Assembly (NCBI RefSeq): GCF_014651015.1
Contig: NZ_BMWB01000014.1
Coordinates: 62,001-126,000, forward strand
DNA length: 64,000 nucleotides
Direction: 5' to 3'
Source: Streptomyces xantholiticus
GTDB taxonomy: Bacteria > Actinomycetota > Actinomycetes > Streptomycetales > Streptomycetaceae
The position numbers and the translations under genes are program-made. Below are positions 35,011 to 44,901 of this stretch, one piece after another (position 1 is the stretch's first letter; every line of letters begins with the position of its first letter). A model generated the notes under the pieces. The model did no database searches. It had not been told where the DNA came from and worked only from the letters and a program-made list of their open reading frames with translations.

Positions 35011-38000
35011 CGATGTACGACGAGACCCTTGCCGCGGCCCTGCTCGACGCGGGTGCCGTCCTGCCCCCGGCCACCACGGACCGCGAGGACGCCGACGTAC
35101 TGACCGTCCGCACCTACACCCACCCCGCGCTGGACGAGCGGAAGGTCGTCCGTCTCGTACCGGGGATGCTGGGTGAGGCCGAGGACCTTGCCCTGGACTT
35201 CCTGGGACTTGTCCGGCAGCCGCAGACCCCCGAGGTCGGACAGGTGCGCCGGGAGACGCTCGGCTTTCCCGCCTGGGCGCTGGTCAACGACCCGGCGAAC
35301 GGGCACCACGCGCTGGCGCTGGTCAAGGACGTCGAACGGCTCGCGCGGCAGGCCAAGTCGCGCCCCGGCACGGCCAAGGAGGGCTTCGAGGAGCTCGGCG
35401 ACCGGCTGGGCCGGGCCGTTCCGCACTTTCTGCCCACCTTCTACGAGCAGGCCGCCCGCATCTTCCTGCAGCACGAGAACACCACCTACGCGGCTGCCTT
35501 CTTCGGCAAGGCACGCGAGGCCGAGCGGGTGCACGCGCTGGCCGTGGACGAGGAGCGGCAGCGAGCGGTGTTCCTGGAGTTCGCCTTCGCCGGAGCGCTG
35601 ACGGTCAAAGCGCTCAAGGAGTATGTGAAGGCCCTGGGGACACGGCTGAGCCCCGCCGCGGCCTGGGCCCAGTTCCGGCAGCTCACCGTGGAACGCTGCG
35701 CGGCCGGCATGCCGCCGTACGCCTCGCTGCCGCAGGACGCCCGCGGATTGATCAAGGCCGCGGGGCTGGACCGCGTCACCGAGGAGTGCGCCCTGGTCGC
35801 CGACCTCCTCGCCTCGCCCGCGGCGGTCCGCGCCCCCGCGTCGTTCTGGAACACCTACCGGGCGACCCTGTCCGTCCTGGCCGAGGAGCAACCCGCCGTA
35901 CGGCTCCGGCTGCTGGAGATCATGCCAGCGGGCCTTGGCCGCTCCACCGAGGACGACGAGTTCTGGCTGGCGCTGCTCGCGGAGACCGGCGCCGACCAAC
36001 TGCTGACCGGCGAGGCCGGGGCGGTGGCGGAGGATGTCGACGCGGCGGACTGGCTCAGCCGCTGGGCCGTGCACCGCAAGCACGGCAGCGCGGTGAGCGG
36101 CCGTTCGCCGGCCACGCTCGCGCTCGTCGAACGGATGGCACCGCGTCTGCGTGCCCAGGGCCGCCCCGTGGACCTCTTCACGGGGCGCTGGCACGCCGGC
36201 GCCGACGTTGATCTGCTGGACCTGTGTGTCGCGCAGGGCGTGCCGCTGACGCTGCCCGGCTCGGACCAGGACGTCTTCCTCCCCTTGAACCAGTGGCTTC
36301 AGCAGGCGCCGCCCGGCCGGCGGGATCTGACCGCCACCGCCGCGGATCCGCGCTACCGGCGCCTGTTGTACGGCGCCCTGAGCACCCTGGGCGGCCACCG
36401 TCCCGGCGACGAGCTGCTGAAGAGCGTGGCCGGTCACCCCGTGCTCGCCGACGTGTTGCGCGAGTGGCTGGAGGACGCCGCGGGCGAGCTGACCTCCGCG
36501 GCCGGCCTGCCCGGCGCGCGCACCGCGCTGGAGCGGATACGCCCGTTCCGTCCGATCGCCGCAGAAGTCAGCCCGGCCGCCGTCGCGCAGGTCGCCGCCC
36601 ACGAGGTCGCGCCGCTCCTCGGCCGCACCCTGCGGGCCGGCCTCCTCGACGAACTGGGCTGGCCCGCCCTCGACGAGGCGCTGCGGCGGCTCGACGCCGA
36701 GACCCGACGCGACCGCGACGACACTCTTGCCGTCCAGGAGGCCTGGCCGGCGCTGATCCTCTCCCGCAGGCACAAGGCGATCGTCGTCGGCCCGCAGGAG
36801 ATCCTGCTGGAGCACGACCTGCGCCTGCCCGTGGAGCCGGACCAGTGGCAGCGTCCGTCGTTCCGGTACGCCGACGGCGAGTTGCTGGTGATGTGGCGCC
36901 AGGACACCAAGCAGTTCGGCTACTGGTCGGCCCGGCCCACCGAGGTGTTCCCGCTGACCGGCGAGCAGCTTCCCCGCTGGTACGGCGCCGGCGACGCCGG
37001 TGAACCCTCGATCCCGATGCCCGGCGGCGGCCGCGCCACGGGTGGGCGCGCGCTGCACGCCGGCGACACCGTCGTGCCGCCCGGCCGACGCGTCCTGGGC
37101 GACGGCACCTCGTACTGGCGCGAGGGCAGGCAGGGCCGGCAGCAGGTGTGGCTCGAGTACGACCCGGCCACCGGCACACACGGGCGGGCCTCGCTTCCCG
37201 CGTTCCTGCGAACCGGCATCCGCGAGGGCGCGACCCTGCTGCAACGGCACTGCACGGTGCTGCCACTGCAGCCCGGTCTCGAGGACAGCCCGTTGGGCAC
37301 GGACGGTACGGTCCTCGGCCACTGGGTCCGCACCGAGGGCGAGGGCGCCGATGCCCGCACGAGCGCCGGCACACCGGACGGACGGACCGTCTGCCTCCCG
37401 ACCGCACAGGGCCGGGTACCGGGCGTTCCGCTCGGCGCGCTGCGGCTGCCCGGAGGCGCCGAGCCCGTCGTCGTCGCCCTGCACAGGCAGGTCGCCCTGT
37501 ACGTGGACGACGACACCTCGGGCGCGGTCGAGACGGGCCGGGTGACGCCGCTCGGGCAAGGCGGCGAGTTCGCCGCCGGCACGCGGCTCGTCCCGCCGGT
37601 CGACTTCTGGCACGCGCTGCGTCCGCGTGACGAGGAGGCGTCGGTGCTCCTGCGCGCGCTGAGTGACGAGCAGGCGGGTGAGCTGCTGCGCGCCGGGGCC
37701 GAGGCGCTGGCGGAGCGCACGGCGACGGTGGCGGCTGCCGGAGGGCCGTCGGCCGTGCGTTCCGCCCCGGCGACGACCGGGAGCAGCGCCACCGCGGCCA
37801 CCGCCACCGACAAGCCCGTCGTTGCGTCCGCTGACGAGTACCTCCGCAAGGCCGTCTCCCGCTGCCTGCCCGCCCTCACCGAGCCGCACCTGCTCACCGG
37901 CATCGCCACCCTCGTGCGGGCGGTGCTGCGGCTCGCCGAGTCGGCCGCCGCCTTCGTGGCACCTCCGGTGGAACGGCCGCAGGCGGACCGGAGACGCATC

Positions 38001-40058
38001 GAGGGCATGTTCGCCGACCGCAGTCCCGAGCACGGCGACGACCAGACGCTGCGCGAGGCGACCGCCGGCCTCGCGCACCAGCAGGGCTGGTGGGGTGGAG
38101 GGCAGCGCTGGACCACGCTGCGACAGATCCTGTCCGTGAACCACGTACTGTCCGGGAAACCGGCCGACGGCAGGCCGTTGCCCGAACGTTCCCGCCTCAT
38201 CGCCGACGGTTGGCAGAGCGACGACTTCACCATCCCGGGCATCGGTGCGGTGTGGCCCTCCGTGCTGGACGTACTGCGGCCGCTCGCCTACCGCGCGGCC
38301 TCCCCGGTGGTGTCCGCGGCGCACCGTGAGGCGTTGCTCCTGCTGTTCGAGGCGATCACGGCCGGGCCGCTGGCCGCGCCGGACGGCGCGCTGCGCGAGG
38401 TGGTACTGAGCGAGCCCCACGACAAGCAGGAGCGCGTCGGTCAGGTGCTGCGGCGCGACGGCCGTACCGTCGTCGTCCTCGGCTGCCAGAACGTCGACCG
38501 GCAGAGCGGGCGCGTGCACTGGCTGGCACTGGACCACGATCCGGCCGCCCTGTTCGGCGCGGTCGGGCACTTCACGCTGGAGAAGGAGACCGCGCACCCG
38601 TCGGTGTTCCCCGCAGACGCGCTCACCGCCGTCACCCGGCTGATCAGGGACAAGGGAGCCGCGCCCTGGCCGGCCGAGGCGCCCGACGCCCTCGCGAACG
38701 CCACGGGCGGGGGGCTGGGTCCTCTCCAGGCCACCCTGCTGCTCGCGGGCACACCCTCGGAGATCTCCACCGAGGTCCTTGCCACGATCGGCCTGAAACC
38801 GCGTCAGAGGGACTTGGGGAACGGTCTGCTGGGCTCCCTGCGGTTCGACGACAGGACGGCGCTCGTCGGCGCCCTGCTGCCGGACAACCCCGGCGACCTG
38901 TGGACGTCGGGTCCGGACACGGCGGCCGCCGGCCGGGTGTGGGCAGAGCGGCTCGGCGGGCTCGTCCGGCTGCCCGAGGACATCGTGGCCGACCTGGACC
39001 TCGCAGGCGTGCCCGCCGGCTCGGCCGAGGACGTGCTCAACCCGCAGCGCACGCCGTGGATCAGCCGCACCACGGTCCTACGCCCCGACAAGGACGGCAA
39101 TCTCGTCCCCGACGACGCCGAAGCCCTGCCGGGACGGTACGAGCTGACGCGTGCCGTGAACACGCTGGCCTCACTCGCCTACCGTCTGCCCCATGGGCAC
39201 CCCCTGCGCGCCGCCCTGCCCGAGGGCCTTGCAGCGCTGCGCCGCCGCGTCGCCGACCCGGGGCTGCTGCTCGACCTCGACGTCAGCTGGACGGACAAGG
39301 GTGGGCACACCGCACCCCTGCTCCGTACGGCGTTCGGGTTGCCCGCGGCCGGGGGCGCCGACGCGGACGGCCTGACCCGTCTGGGCGAGGCGCTGGTCCT
39401 GCGCCCCTGGTACGGCGGCGCAGAAGCCGTCCTGGTCCGTCCCGCGGGACTCACCGGCCCTGATGACTCCGTGTTCGGTCTCGTCGAAGGGCTCGTCGGA
39501 GCAGGAGGCGGCGACGGTCTGAGGGCTCTGCGAACGATCCTCGACGAGGAACTCGTCCGCGCGCTCACGGCCGGAACCGGTCCCGAAGAGACACCCGCCG
39601 CGCACGCCCAGGACCCCACCGTCAGCGTGCCCGAGCTGGTTCGTGAGGTCGCCGACGCCCACGGCCTGGGGGAGGACGCGGCGGCGCTCTACCTCCAGCT
39701 GCTGGCCCTGCCCGATCCCACGGACCGCAACTGCGGCCGCTGGACCGGCTGGAAGCCCGCCCGGATGAAGAAGGCCCGTGCCGAGCTTGCGGCCACCGGC
39801 CTGGTCGTCGAGGCCAAGCGGCCGCGCGCCGGGCGCTCCCTCTTCCTGCCCTGCGGCTGGCTCGACCTCAAGGCCCCCGCCCTGCCGGTGGAGATCTGGA
39901 AGGAGGGCCTCTACCCCGTGCGGACCCGCTCCCGTGCGGTGCCGCTGGTCCCGGTGCCGGAGCTGTTCGCCCGTGCGGCGGCCCGCCTCCGCGCCGGTGA
40001 CACCCCGGCCTACGAGGAACTCACCACCCGCGCGACCCGCAAGGGCCGCCGCCGATGA
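35007..40058 (+). CDS. Very large conserved protein of the MoxR-VWA cluster (1683 aa)
   Basis: A 1683-residue cytoplasmic protein with no signal peptide or membrane helix. The N-terminal ~600 residues are alpha-helical, with a FYEQAARIFLQHENTTYAAAFFGKA-like segment (~150-175) suggesting TPR/HEAT-like repeats. The middle contains beta-rich blocks with repeated GDG/GTSYWREGRQG-type turns. The last ~150 residues (LPDPTDRNCGRWTGWKPARMKKARAELA) resemble a winged-helix tail. I recognise no catalytic motif. It overlaps its neighbours on both sides (ATGA at 35007 and 40055), so it is made together with them. A scaffold, sensor or target-recognition role is inference. YehI is a large protein too, so this may be its missing N-terminal part. 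Confidence 0.75.
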   Translation: MTMYDETLAAALLDAGAVLPPATTDREDADVLTVRTYTHPALDERKVVRLVPGMLGEAEDLALDFLGLVRQPQTPEVGQVRRETLGFPAWALVNDPANGHHALALVKDVERLARQAKSRPGTAKEGFEELGDRLGRAVPHFLPTFYEQAARIFLQHENTTYAAAFFGKAREAERVHALAVDEERQRAVFLEFAFAGALTVKALKEYVKALGTRLSPAAAWAQFRQLTVERCAAGMPPYASLPQDARGLIKAAGLDRVTEECALVADLLASPAAVRAPASFWNTYRATLSVLAEEQPAVRLRLLEIMPAGLGRSTEDDEFWLALLAETGADQLLTGEAGAVAEDVDAADWLSRWAVHRKHGSAVSGRSPATLALVERMAPRLRAQGRPVDLFTGRWHAGADVDLLDLCVAQGVPLTLPGSDQDVFLPLNQWLQQAPPGRRDLTATAADPRYRRLLYGALSTLGGHRPGDELLKSVAGHPVLADVLREWLEDAAGELTSAAGLPGARTALERIRPFRPIAAEVSPAAVAQVAAHEVAPLLGRTLRAGLLDELGWPALDEALRRLDAETRRDRDDTLAVQEAWPALILSRRHKAIVVGPQEILLEHDLRLPVEPDQWQRPSFRYADGELLVMWRQDTKQFGYWSARPTEVFPLTGEQLPRWYGAGDAGEPSIPMPGGGRATGGRALHAGDTVVPPGRRVLGDGTSYWREGRQGRQQVWLEYDPATGTHGRASLPAFLRTGIREGATLLQRHCTVLPLQPGLEDSPLGTDGTVLGHWVRTEGEGADARTSAGTPDGRTVCLPTAQGRVPGVPLGALRLPGGAEPVVVALHRQVALYVDDDTSGAVETGRVTPLGQGGEFAAGTRLVPPVDFWHALRPRDEEASVLLRALSDEQAGELLRAGAEALAERTATVAAAGGPSAVRSAPATTGSSATAATATDKPVVASADEYLRKAVSRCLPALTEPHLLTGIATLVRAVLRLAESAAAFVAPPVERPQADRRRIEGMFADRSPEHGDDQTLREATAGLAHQQGWWGGGQRWTTLRQILSVNHVLSGKPADGRPLPERSRLIADGWQSDDFTIPGIGAVWPSVLDVLRPLAYRAASPVVSAAHREALLLLFEAITAGPLAAPDGALREVVLSEPHDKQERVGQVLRRDGRTVVVLGCQNVDRQSGRVHWLALDHDPAALFGAVGHFTLEKETAHPSVFPADALTAVTRLIRDKGAAPWPAEAPDALANATGGGLGPLQATLLLAGTPSEISTEVLATIGLKPRQRDLGNGLLGSLRFDDRTALVGALLPDNPGDLWTSGPDTAAAGRVWAERLGGLVRLPEDIVADLDLAGVPAGSAEDVLNPQRTPWISRTTVLRPDKDGNLVPDDAEALPGRYELTRAVNTLASLAYRLPHGHPLRAALPEGLAALRRRVADPGLLLDLDVSWTDKGGHTAPLLRTAFGLPAAGGADADGLTRLGEALVLRPWYGGAEAVLVRPAGLTGPDDSVFGLVEGLVGAGGGDGLRALRTILDEELVRALTAGTGPEETPAAHAQDPTVSVPELVREVADAHGLGEDAAALYLQLLALPDPTDRNCGRWTGWKPARMKKARAELAATGLVVEAKRPRAGRSLFLPCGWLDLKAPALPVEIWKEGLYPVRTRSRAVPLVPVPELFARAAARLRAGDTPAYEELTTRATRKGRRR

Positions 40059-41263
40059 CAACCGTCCCTCCGCAACGGGAAGACCACGCGCCGATGACCA
40101 CCACCCTGTCCCCCGACCTCACCCGCCAGATCGTCCCGCCAGAGGACCGGCACGCCGTCGAACTGGCCTTTCTCGCCGCCTACGACGACGGGCCGCGTCC
40201 GCCCGCCTGGCAGCTCACCCCGCGCTCGGTCGTCACGTTCGTCATGGGCAGCGACGGCCGGACCCTGAAACTGCCCGACGATGCCGCAGTACCGGACGGG
40301 GTGCCGCGCCGCCTCTCGGTCGAAGGCAAGTTCGTCGGCGACCGGGCCCTGGTCGAACGGTGCGTGGTGACCCTCGCCGGTGAGCGCGGTCTGCTCCTCG
40401 TCGGCGAGCCCGGCACCGCCAAGTCCATGCTGTCCGAGCTGCTGTCCGCCGCCGTGTGCGGCACCAGCGGCCTGGTCGTGCAGGGCACGGCGGGCACGAC
40501 GGAGGATCAGCTCAAGTACGGCTGGAACTACGCCCTGTTGCTGGCCCAGGGACCCAGCCGGCAGGCGCTGGTGCCCTCGCCGGTGCTGACCGCCATGCGC
40601 CGGGGCGCCATCGCCCGCATCGAGGAGGTCACCCGCTGTCTGCCCGAAGTGCAGGACGCCCTGGTGTCGTTGCTCTCCGAGCGGCGCGTCGCGGTACCCG
40701 AGCTGGCGGGCACCGAAGACGCCCTGGCGCACGCGGCGCCGGGCTTCAGCCTCATCGCCACCGCCAACCTCCGTGACAAGGGCGTCTCGGAAATGTCAGC
40801 GGCTCTCAAACGCCGCTTCAACTTCGAGACGGTCGGTCCCATCGCGGACCTCGACGCCGAGACCGCTCTGGTGCGCAGTCAGGCACGGGCGTCCGTCGAG
40901 CGGGCCGGGGCACCCTTCCAGGTCGACGACGCCGTCCTGGAGGCCCTCGTCACCGCTTTCCGTGACCTGCGTGAGGGCCGGTCGGCGGAAGGCTGGGAGG
41001 TGGAGCGGCCCTCAACGGTGATGAGCACCGCGGAGGCCGTTTCGGTCGCGGGGGCGCTGGCTCTCGCGGCGGCGTACTTCCCCGGGGACCGTGACGTGCT
41101 GGGCCTCCTGCCGGGGCATCTGCTGGGTGTCGTGCGCAAGGACGACCCCGCCGACGCGGCCCGGCTGCGCGGCTATTGGGACGGCCCCGTCCGGCGCCGC
41201 GCCGAACAGGGCGCCGCTACCTGGCGCACCCTGTGGGACCTGCGCACGGTCCTGGAGGGCTGA
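40055..41263 (+). CDS. MoxR-family AAA+ ATPase (YehL-like)
   Basis: A 402-residue AAA+ ATPase. Walker A is GEPGTAKS (117-124), Walker B/sensor region is GAIARIEEVTRCLPEVQDALV, sensor 1 is LIATANLRD, and the arginine finger is in ALKRRFNFE. The N-terminal ~90 residues are specific to this subfamily. MoxR ATPases act as chaperones that remodel or load VWA-domain partners, and such a partner is the next gene. It overlaps the preceding gene (ATGA) and lies 5 nt before the next. A second ATG at 40094 is a possible start. Confidence 0.92.
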   Translation: MTTVPPQREDHAPMTTTLSPDLTRQIVPPEDRHAVELAFLAAYDDGPRPPAWQLTPRSVVTFVMGSDGRTLKLPDDAAVPDGVPRRLSVEGKFVGDRALVERCVVTLAGERGLLLVGEPGTAKSMLSELLSAAVCGTSGLVVQGTAGTTEDQLKYGWNYALLLAQGPSRQALVPSPVLTAMRRGAIARIEEVTRCLPEVQDALVSLLSERRVAVPELAGTEDALAHAAPGFSLIATANLRDKGVSEMSAALKRRFNFETVGPIADLDAETALVRSQARASVERAGAPFQVDDAVLEALVTAFRDLREGRSAEGWEVERPSTVMSTAEAVSVAGALALAAAYFPGDRDVLGLLPGHLLGVVRKDDPADAARLRGYWDGPVRRRAEQGAATWRTLWDLRTVLEG

Positions 41264-41268
41264 CAGCC

Positions 41269-44200
41269 GTGTCCCCCTCCCCAGGCGTCCTGCCCGGCGC
41301 CCCCGACGAGGCGCTCGCCGCCCTCACCGACCCGGCGGCGCCCTACCTCATCGGCATACGGCACCATGCGCCCTCCCTGGCCGCCGCCGTGCCCGTGCTG
41401 CTGGACGAGGCGAAACCGGACGTACTGCTGGTCGAGCTGCCGGCCGAGATGCAGCAGTGGCTGCCGTGGCTCGGCCACGAACAGACCAGGGCCCCGATCG
41501 CGCTCGCCGCCGCCCCCGATCACGGGGGTGGTGGCCCGGGCCCGGCCTTCTATCCGTTCGCCGACTTCTCGCCCGAACTGGCCGCTGTGCGCTGGGCCGC
41601 CCGGCACGACGTCCCGGTGATCGCCTGCGACCTGCCGCTCTCCGAACGGGCCTGGGACGAGGGGCGGCCTGGCACGGTGCCCGGCGGCGGCCACGGGCCC
41701 ACCACCGCATTGCGGGCCCGGCTTTCGGGCCGTCCCGGGGACGACCTCTGGGATCGGCTCGTCGAAGCCACCGCCCCGGGCTCCCCACCGGAGGCCCTGC
41801 GCCGGGCTGCCCTGCTCACCGGGTGGGTTCTGCGCAGGGACGCGGCCGCTTCGGACGGGGTGCCGGAGCTGGATCTGCGGCGCGAGCAGTGGATGCGGGC
41901 CCACCTGGCCAGGACCACCGCGCGAGGGCAGCGGGCCGCCGCGGTGGTCGGGGCGTTCCACGCCCCGGCACTGCTGTGCCCGGACACCGTCGACCCTGCG
42001 GCAGCGGCCGAGCAGGCCGCGTCAAAGACGCTCACCGGGCCTTGCGGGACCGACACACGCCGCCCCCTGTGGACGACGTCCCTCATCCCCTACACCTATG
42101 CACTCCTGGACGAGCGGTCCGGCTATCCGGCGGGCATCCGGGACCCCGAGTGGCAGGACATGGTGCTCCGGGCGGCGGGGGATCCGGCCGCGCTGGAGGA
42201 GGCGTTGACGCGGGCGGCCGTGCGGGTGTGCGCGCAGCTGCGTGACTTCGGCCATCCGTCCGGGCCCGCCGAGGCACGGGAGATCACCCGCCTCGCCTCC
42301 GACCTCGCCCGCCTGCGCGGGTTGCCCGCGGCAGGCCGCGGTGAGCTGGTCGAAGCCGTGCAGACGGTGCTCACGCAGGGCGAACCGTACGGCCGTGGGC
42401 GGGCGGTGGCACGGGCCATGGAGCGGGTCCTCGTCGGCACCCGCAGCGGACGCCCCGCCCCAAACGCGCCGCGCAGCGGTCTCGCCCCCGCGGTCGAGGC
42501 CGAGGTGTCGGCGCTGGGCCTGCCCGGACCCGAGGCGACCGGTCCCGGTACGGCCCGCGACCTGCGCCTGGACCCGCTGCGGTCGGACCTCGACCGGCGC
42601 CGTCAACTGCTGCTGTGCCGGCTGACGGTGTGCGGCGTGCCCTACGGGGAGGCCAAGGAAGTCGTCGGCGCGGGCGGCGGCGAGGCACTCACCTCGCGGT
42701 GGGAGGTGCGCTGGACGCCCGCGACGGCGGCCATGCTGACGGCGGCCGGCGTACGCGGGGTCACGCCCGCGCAGGCGGCGGAGGGGCTGCTGCGGGAGCG
42801 GCGGCGTGCGGAACTCGACGCGGGCGGACCGACGTCGGCGCAGGTCCTGGACGAGCTCGCGCAGGCGGCGGAGTGTGGTCTGCCCGCTCTCACGGACGAG
42901 CGCATCGAGGACGCGGCCCAGGTGCTGCCCGTGGCAGGCACCCTGCCCGAACTGCTGGCAGGACTGACACTGTTGGACCGGCTGCGGAGCGGTCACGTCC
43001 CAGGGCTCGACGCCGACGCGGACCGCACCTCCCGGGTCGCCGCCGTGGCGGAGCAGCTCACCTCGGCGGCAGTGCGCCAGGTGGACGGCCTCACCGGGTC
43101 CGAAGACCCCATGGACGCCCACGCCCTGCTCGAACTCGCCCACCGCGCCGATCAGCTGGGCGGGATCCGGCTGACCGACGCCCTCACCCGCCTGGCCGCC
43201 GACGGCTCCCCTCTGATGCGTGGCGCCGCCGGAGCCGTGCGCGTCCTGCTCGGGCAGGAGGACGCGCGAGTCTTCGGCGACCGGGTGGCCTCCTGGATCG
43301 ACGCGGCCACCGACCCTGACTCCCGCTCGGCGCTCACCGCCCGGCTCAGCGGGCTGCTGGCTGCCGCCGCGCCGCTGCTGGAGGCGGCCGCGCCCGCCCT
43401 GGAGCCCCTGCTCACCCGCGTCTCGGAACTGCCGGACCGGGAGTTCCTCGAGCGGCTTCCCGCGCTGCGCGGCGGATTCGACACGCTGAGCCCCGCAGCC
43501 CGCGACCGCCTCCTCGCGGCCGTCGAGGAACGCCTCGACGCCCCGCGCCTCGCCGACACCCACGGTGTCGACCCGGCCGCGCTCGCCGCCTGGACCCGGG
43601 CGGACCTCACGGCCCGCGAAAGCCTGCGGTCACTCGGTCTGCTGCCCGCGCCGGGAGGCGGCGCCCCCGAAGCGCCCACCACCAGCACCTCCCTGACGTC
43701 CGACGCCTCCCCCACCACCGGTTCGTCCGCGACGTCGGGCGCCTCGTCGACCCCCGCCTCATCCCCGACGTCCGGTGTCTCCCCCGACATCGGGGACCAC
43801 TTCCTGGCCCCCGCCGACCGCTGGCGCCTGATCCTGGGCCGTCGCACGGACCGGCTTCCACCGTCCGCGGCCCCCTTGGCGACCGCGCTCGACGAGCTGT
43901 ACGGCTCCGGACAGGGAGAGGGCAGCCGGGGAGACCTCGGTGGGGCAGGCGGCGGCCGGGAGGTGCCCTATCCCGGCGTGCGAGAGTGGTCGCAGGAACT
44001 GGCGGCACTGTTCGGACCGGGCATCCGCGAAGAAGTCCTGGCGGCCGCCGCCGCATCGGGGCGCAAGGACGTCCTCGGCGAGCTGGACCCGGACAGCGTG
44101 CGGCCCTCGGTCGACCTGCTGCGCACCGTACTGCGGCACGCGGGCGGGCTGCCCGAGGCCCGGCTCGCCGCACTGCGCCCGCTCGTGCGGCGACTGGTCG

Positions 44201-44901
44201 ACGCACTGACCCGCCGACTCTCCACCCGTCTGCGCCCCGCCCTGCACGGCACAGCCCTGCCGCGCCCCGGCCGGCGACCCGGGGGCGGCCTGGACCTGGC
44301 CCGCACCCTGCGCGCGAACCTGGCGACCGCACTGCGCGGCCCCGACGGCACCGTCCAGGTCGTCCCGGAACGGCCGGTCTTCCGTACGCGCGCACGACGG
44401 GCCGCCGACTGGCGGCTGATCCTGGTCACCGACGTGTCGGGATCCATGGAGGCATCCACCGTCTGGGCCGCGCTGACCGCCTCGGTGCTGGCCGGGGTAC
44501 CGACCCTGTCCACGCACTTCCTCGCCTTCTCCACCGACGTCATCGACCTGACCGGGCACGTCGACGACCCGCTGTCCCTGCTGCTGGAAGTCAGTGTCGG
44601 CGGCGGCACCCACATCGCGGCCGCACTGCGGCACGCGCGCGAACTGGTCACCGTGCCCGCACGCACCCTCGTCGTGGTCGTGAGCGACTTCGAAGAGGGC
44701 TACCCGCTGGGCGGGCTCCTCGCCGAGGTCCGCGCACTGGTCGGGGCCGGCTGTCATGTTCTGGGCTGCGCGAGCCTCGACGACACCGGCCGACCTCGCT
44801 ACTCCACGGGCGTCGCGGGGCAGCTTGTCGCTGCCGGTATGCCCGTCGCCGCCCTCAGTCCGCTCGAACTCGCCCGCTGGGTAGGGGAGAAGATCGCATG
44901 A
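41269..44901 (+). CDS. DUF5682-VWA fusion protein (YehM + YehP)
   Basis: A 1210-residue protein. The first ~780 residues are a DUF5682/YehM-like region; its start YLIGIRHHAPSLAAAV and VLLVELPAEMQQWL form an N-terminal motif resembling TraB/ChaN-type folds (resemblance inferred). A Ser/Thr/Pro-rich linker (~804-843, ASSTPASSPTSG) follows. The C-terminal ~360 residues are YehP-like with a VWA domain, whose MIDAS is DVSGS (1055-1059), with later THIAAALRHA and VVSDFEEGYPLGG. In E. coli the two halves are separate genes of about 760 and 380 residues. GTG 41269 has GGAGGG 9 nt upstream. The VWA is the expected partner of the MoxR ATPase; metal-dependent binding is predicted, enzymatic function is unknown. 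Confidence 0.88.
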   Translation: MSPSPGVLPGAPDEALAALTDPAAPYLIGIRHHAPSLAAAVPVLLDEAKPDVLLVELPAEMQQWLPWLGHEQTRAPIALAAAPDHGGGGPGPAFYPFADFSPELAAVRWAARHDVPVIACDLPLSERAWDEGRPGTVPGGGHGPTTALRARLSGRPGDDLWDRLVEATAPGSPPEALRRAALLTGWVLRRDAAASDGVPELDLRREQWMRAHLARTTARGQRAAAVVGAFHAPALLCPDTVDPAAAAEQAASKTLTGPCGTDTRRPLWTTSLIPYTYALLDERSGYPAGIRDPEWQDMVLRAAGDPAALEEALTRAAVRVCAQLRDFGHPSGPAEAREITRLASDLARLRGLPAAGRGELVEAVQTVLTQGEPYGRGRAVARAMERVLVGTRSGRPAPNAPRSGLAPAVEAEVSALGLPGPEATGPGTARDLRLDPLRSDLDRRRQLLLCRLTVCGVPYGEAKEVVGAGGGEALTSRWEVRWTPATAAMLTAAGVRGVTPAQAAEGLLRERRRAELDAGGPTSAQVLDELAQAAECGLPALTDERIEDAAQVLPVAGTLPELLAGLTLLDRLRSGHVPGLDADADRTSRVAAVAEQLTSAAVRQVDGLTGSEDPMDAHALLELAHRADQLGGIRLTDALTRLAADGSPLMRGAAGAVRVLLGQEDARVFGDRVASWIDAATDPDSRSALTARLSGLLAAAAPLLEAAAPALEPLLTRVSELPDREFLERLPALRGGFDTLSPAARDRLLAAVEERLDAPRLADTHGVDPAALAAWTRADLTARESLRSLGLLPAPGGGAPEAPTTSTSLTSDASPTTGSSATSGASSTPASSPTSGVSPDIGDHFLAPADRWRLILGRRTDRLPPSAAPLATALDELYGSGQGEGSRGDLGGAGGGREVPYPGVREWSQELAALFGPGIREEVLAAAAASGRKDVLGELDPDSVRPSVDLLRTVLRHAGGLPEARLAALRPLVRRLVDALTRRLSTRLRPALHGTALPRPGRRPGGGLDLARTLRANLATALRGPDGTVQVVPERPVFRTRARRAADWRLILVTDVSGSMEASTVWAALTASVLAGVPTLSTHFLAFSTDVIDLTGHVDDPLSLLLEVSVGGGTHIAAALRHARELVTVPARTLVVVVSDFEEGYPLGGLLAEVRALVGAGCHVLGCASLDDTGRPRYSTGVAGQLVAAGMPVAALSPLELARWVGEKIA

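Noticed and set aside
34917-38597. A 1226-codon minus-strand frame opposite the large protein
   Set aside because: It is complementary to the third-position-biased frame of the 1683-residue gene, which is fixed by overlaps with its neighbours. No domains are visible in it.
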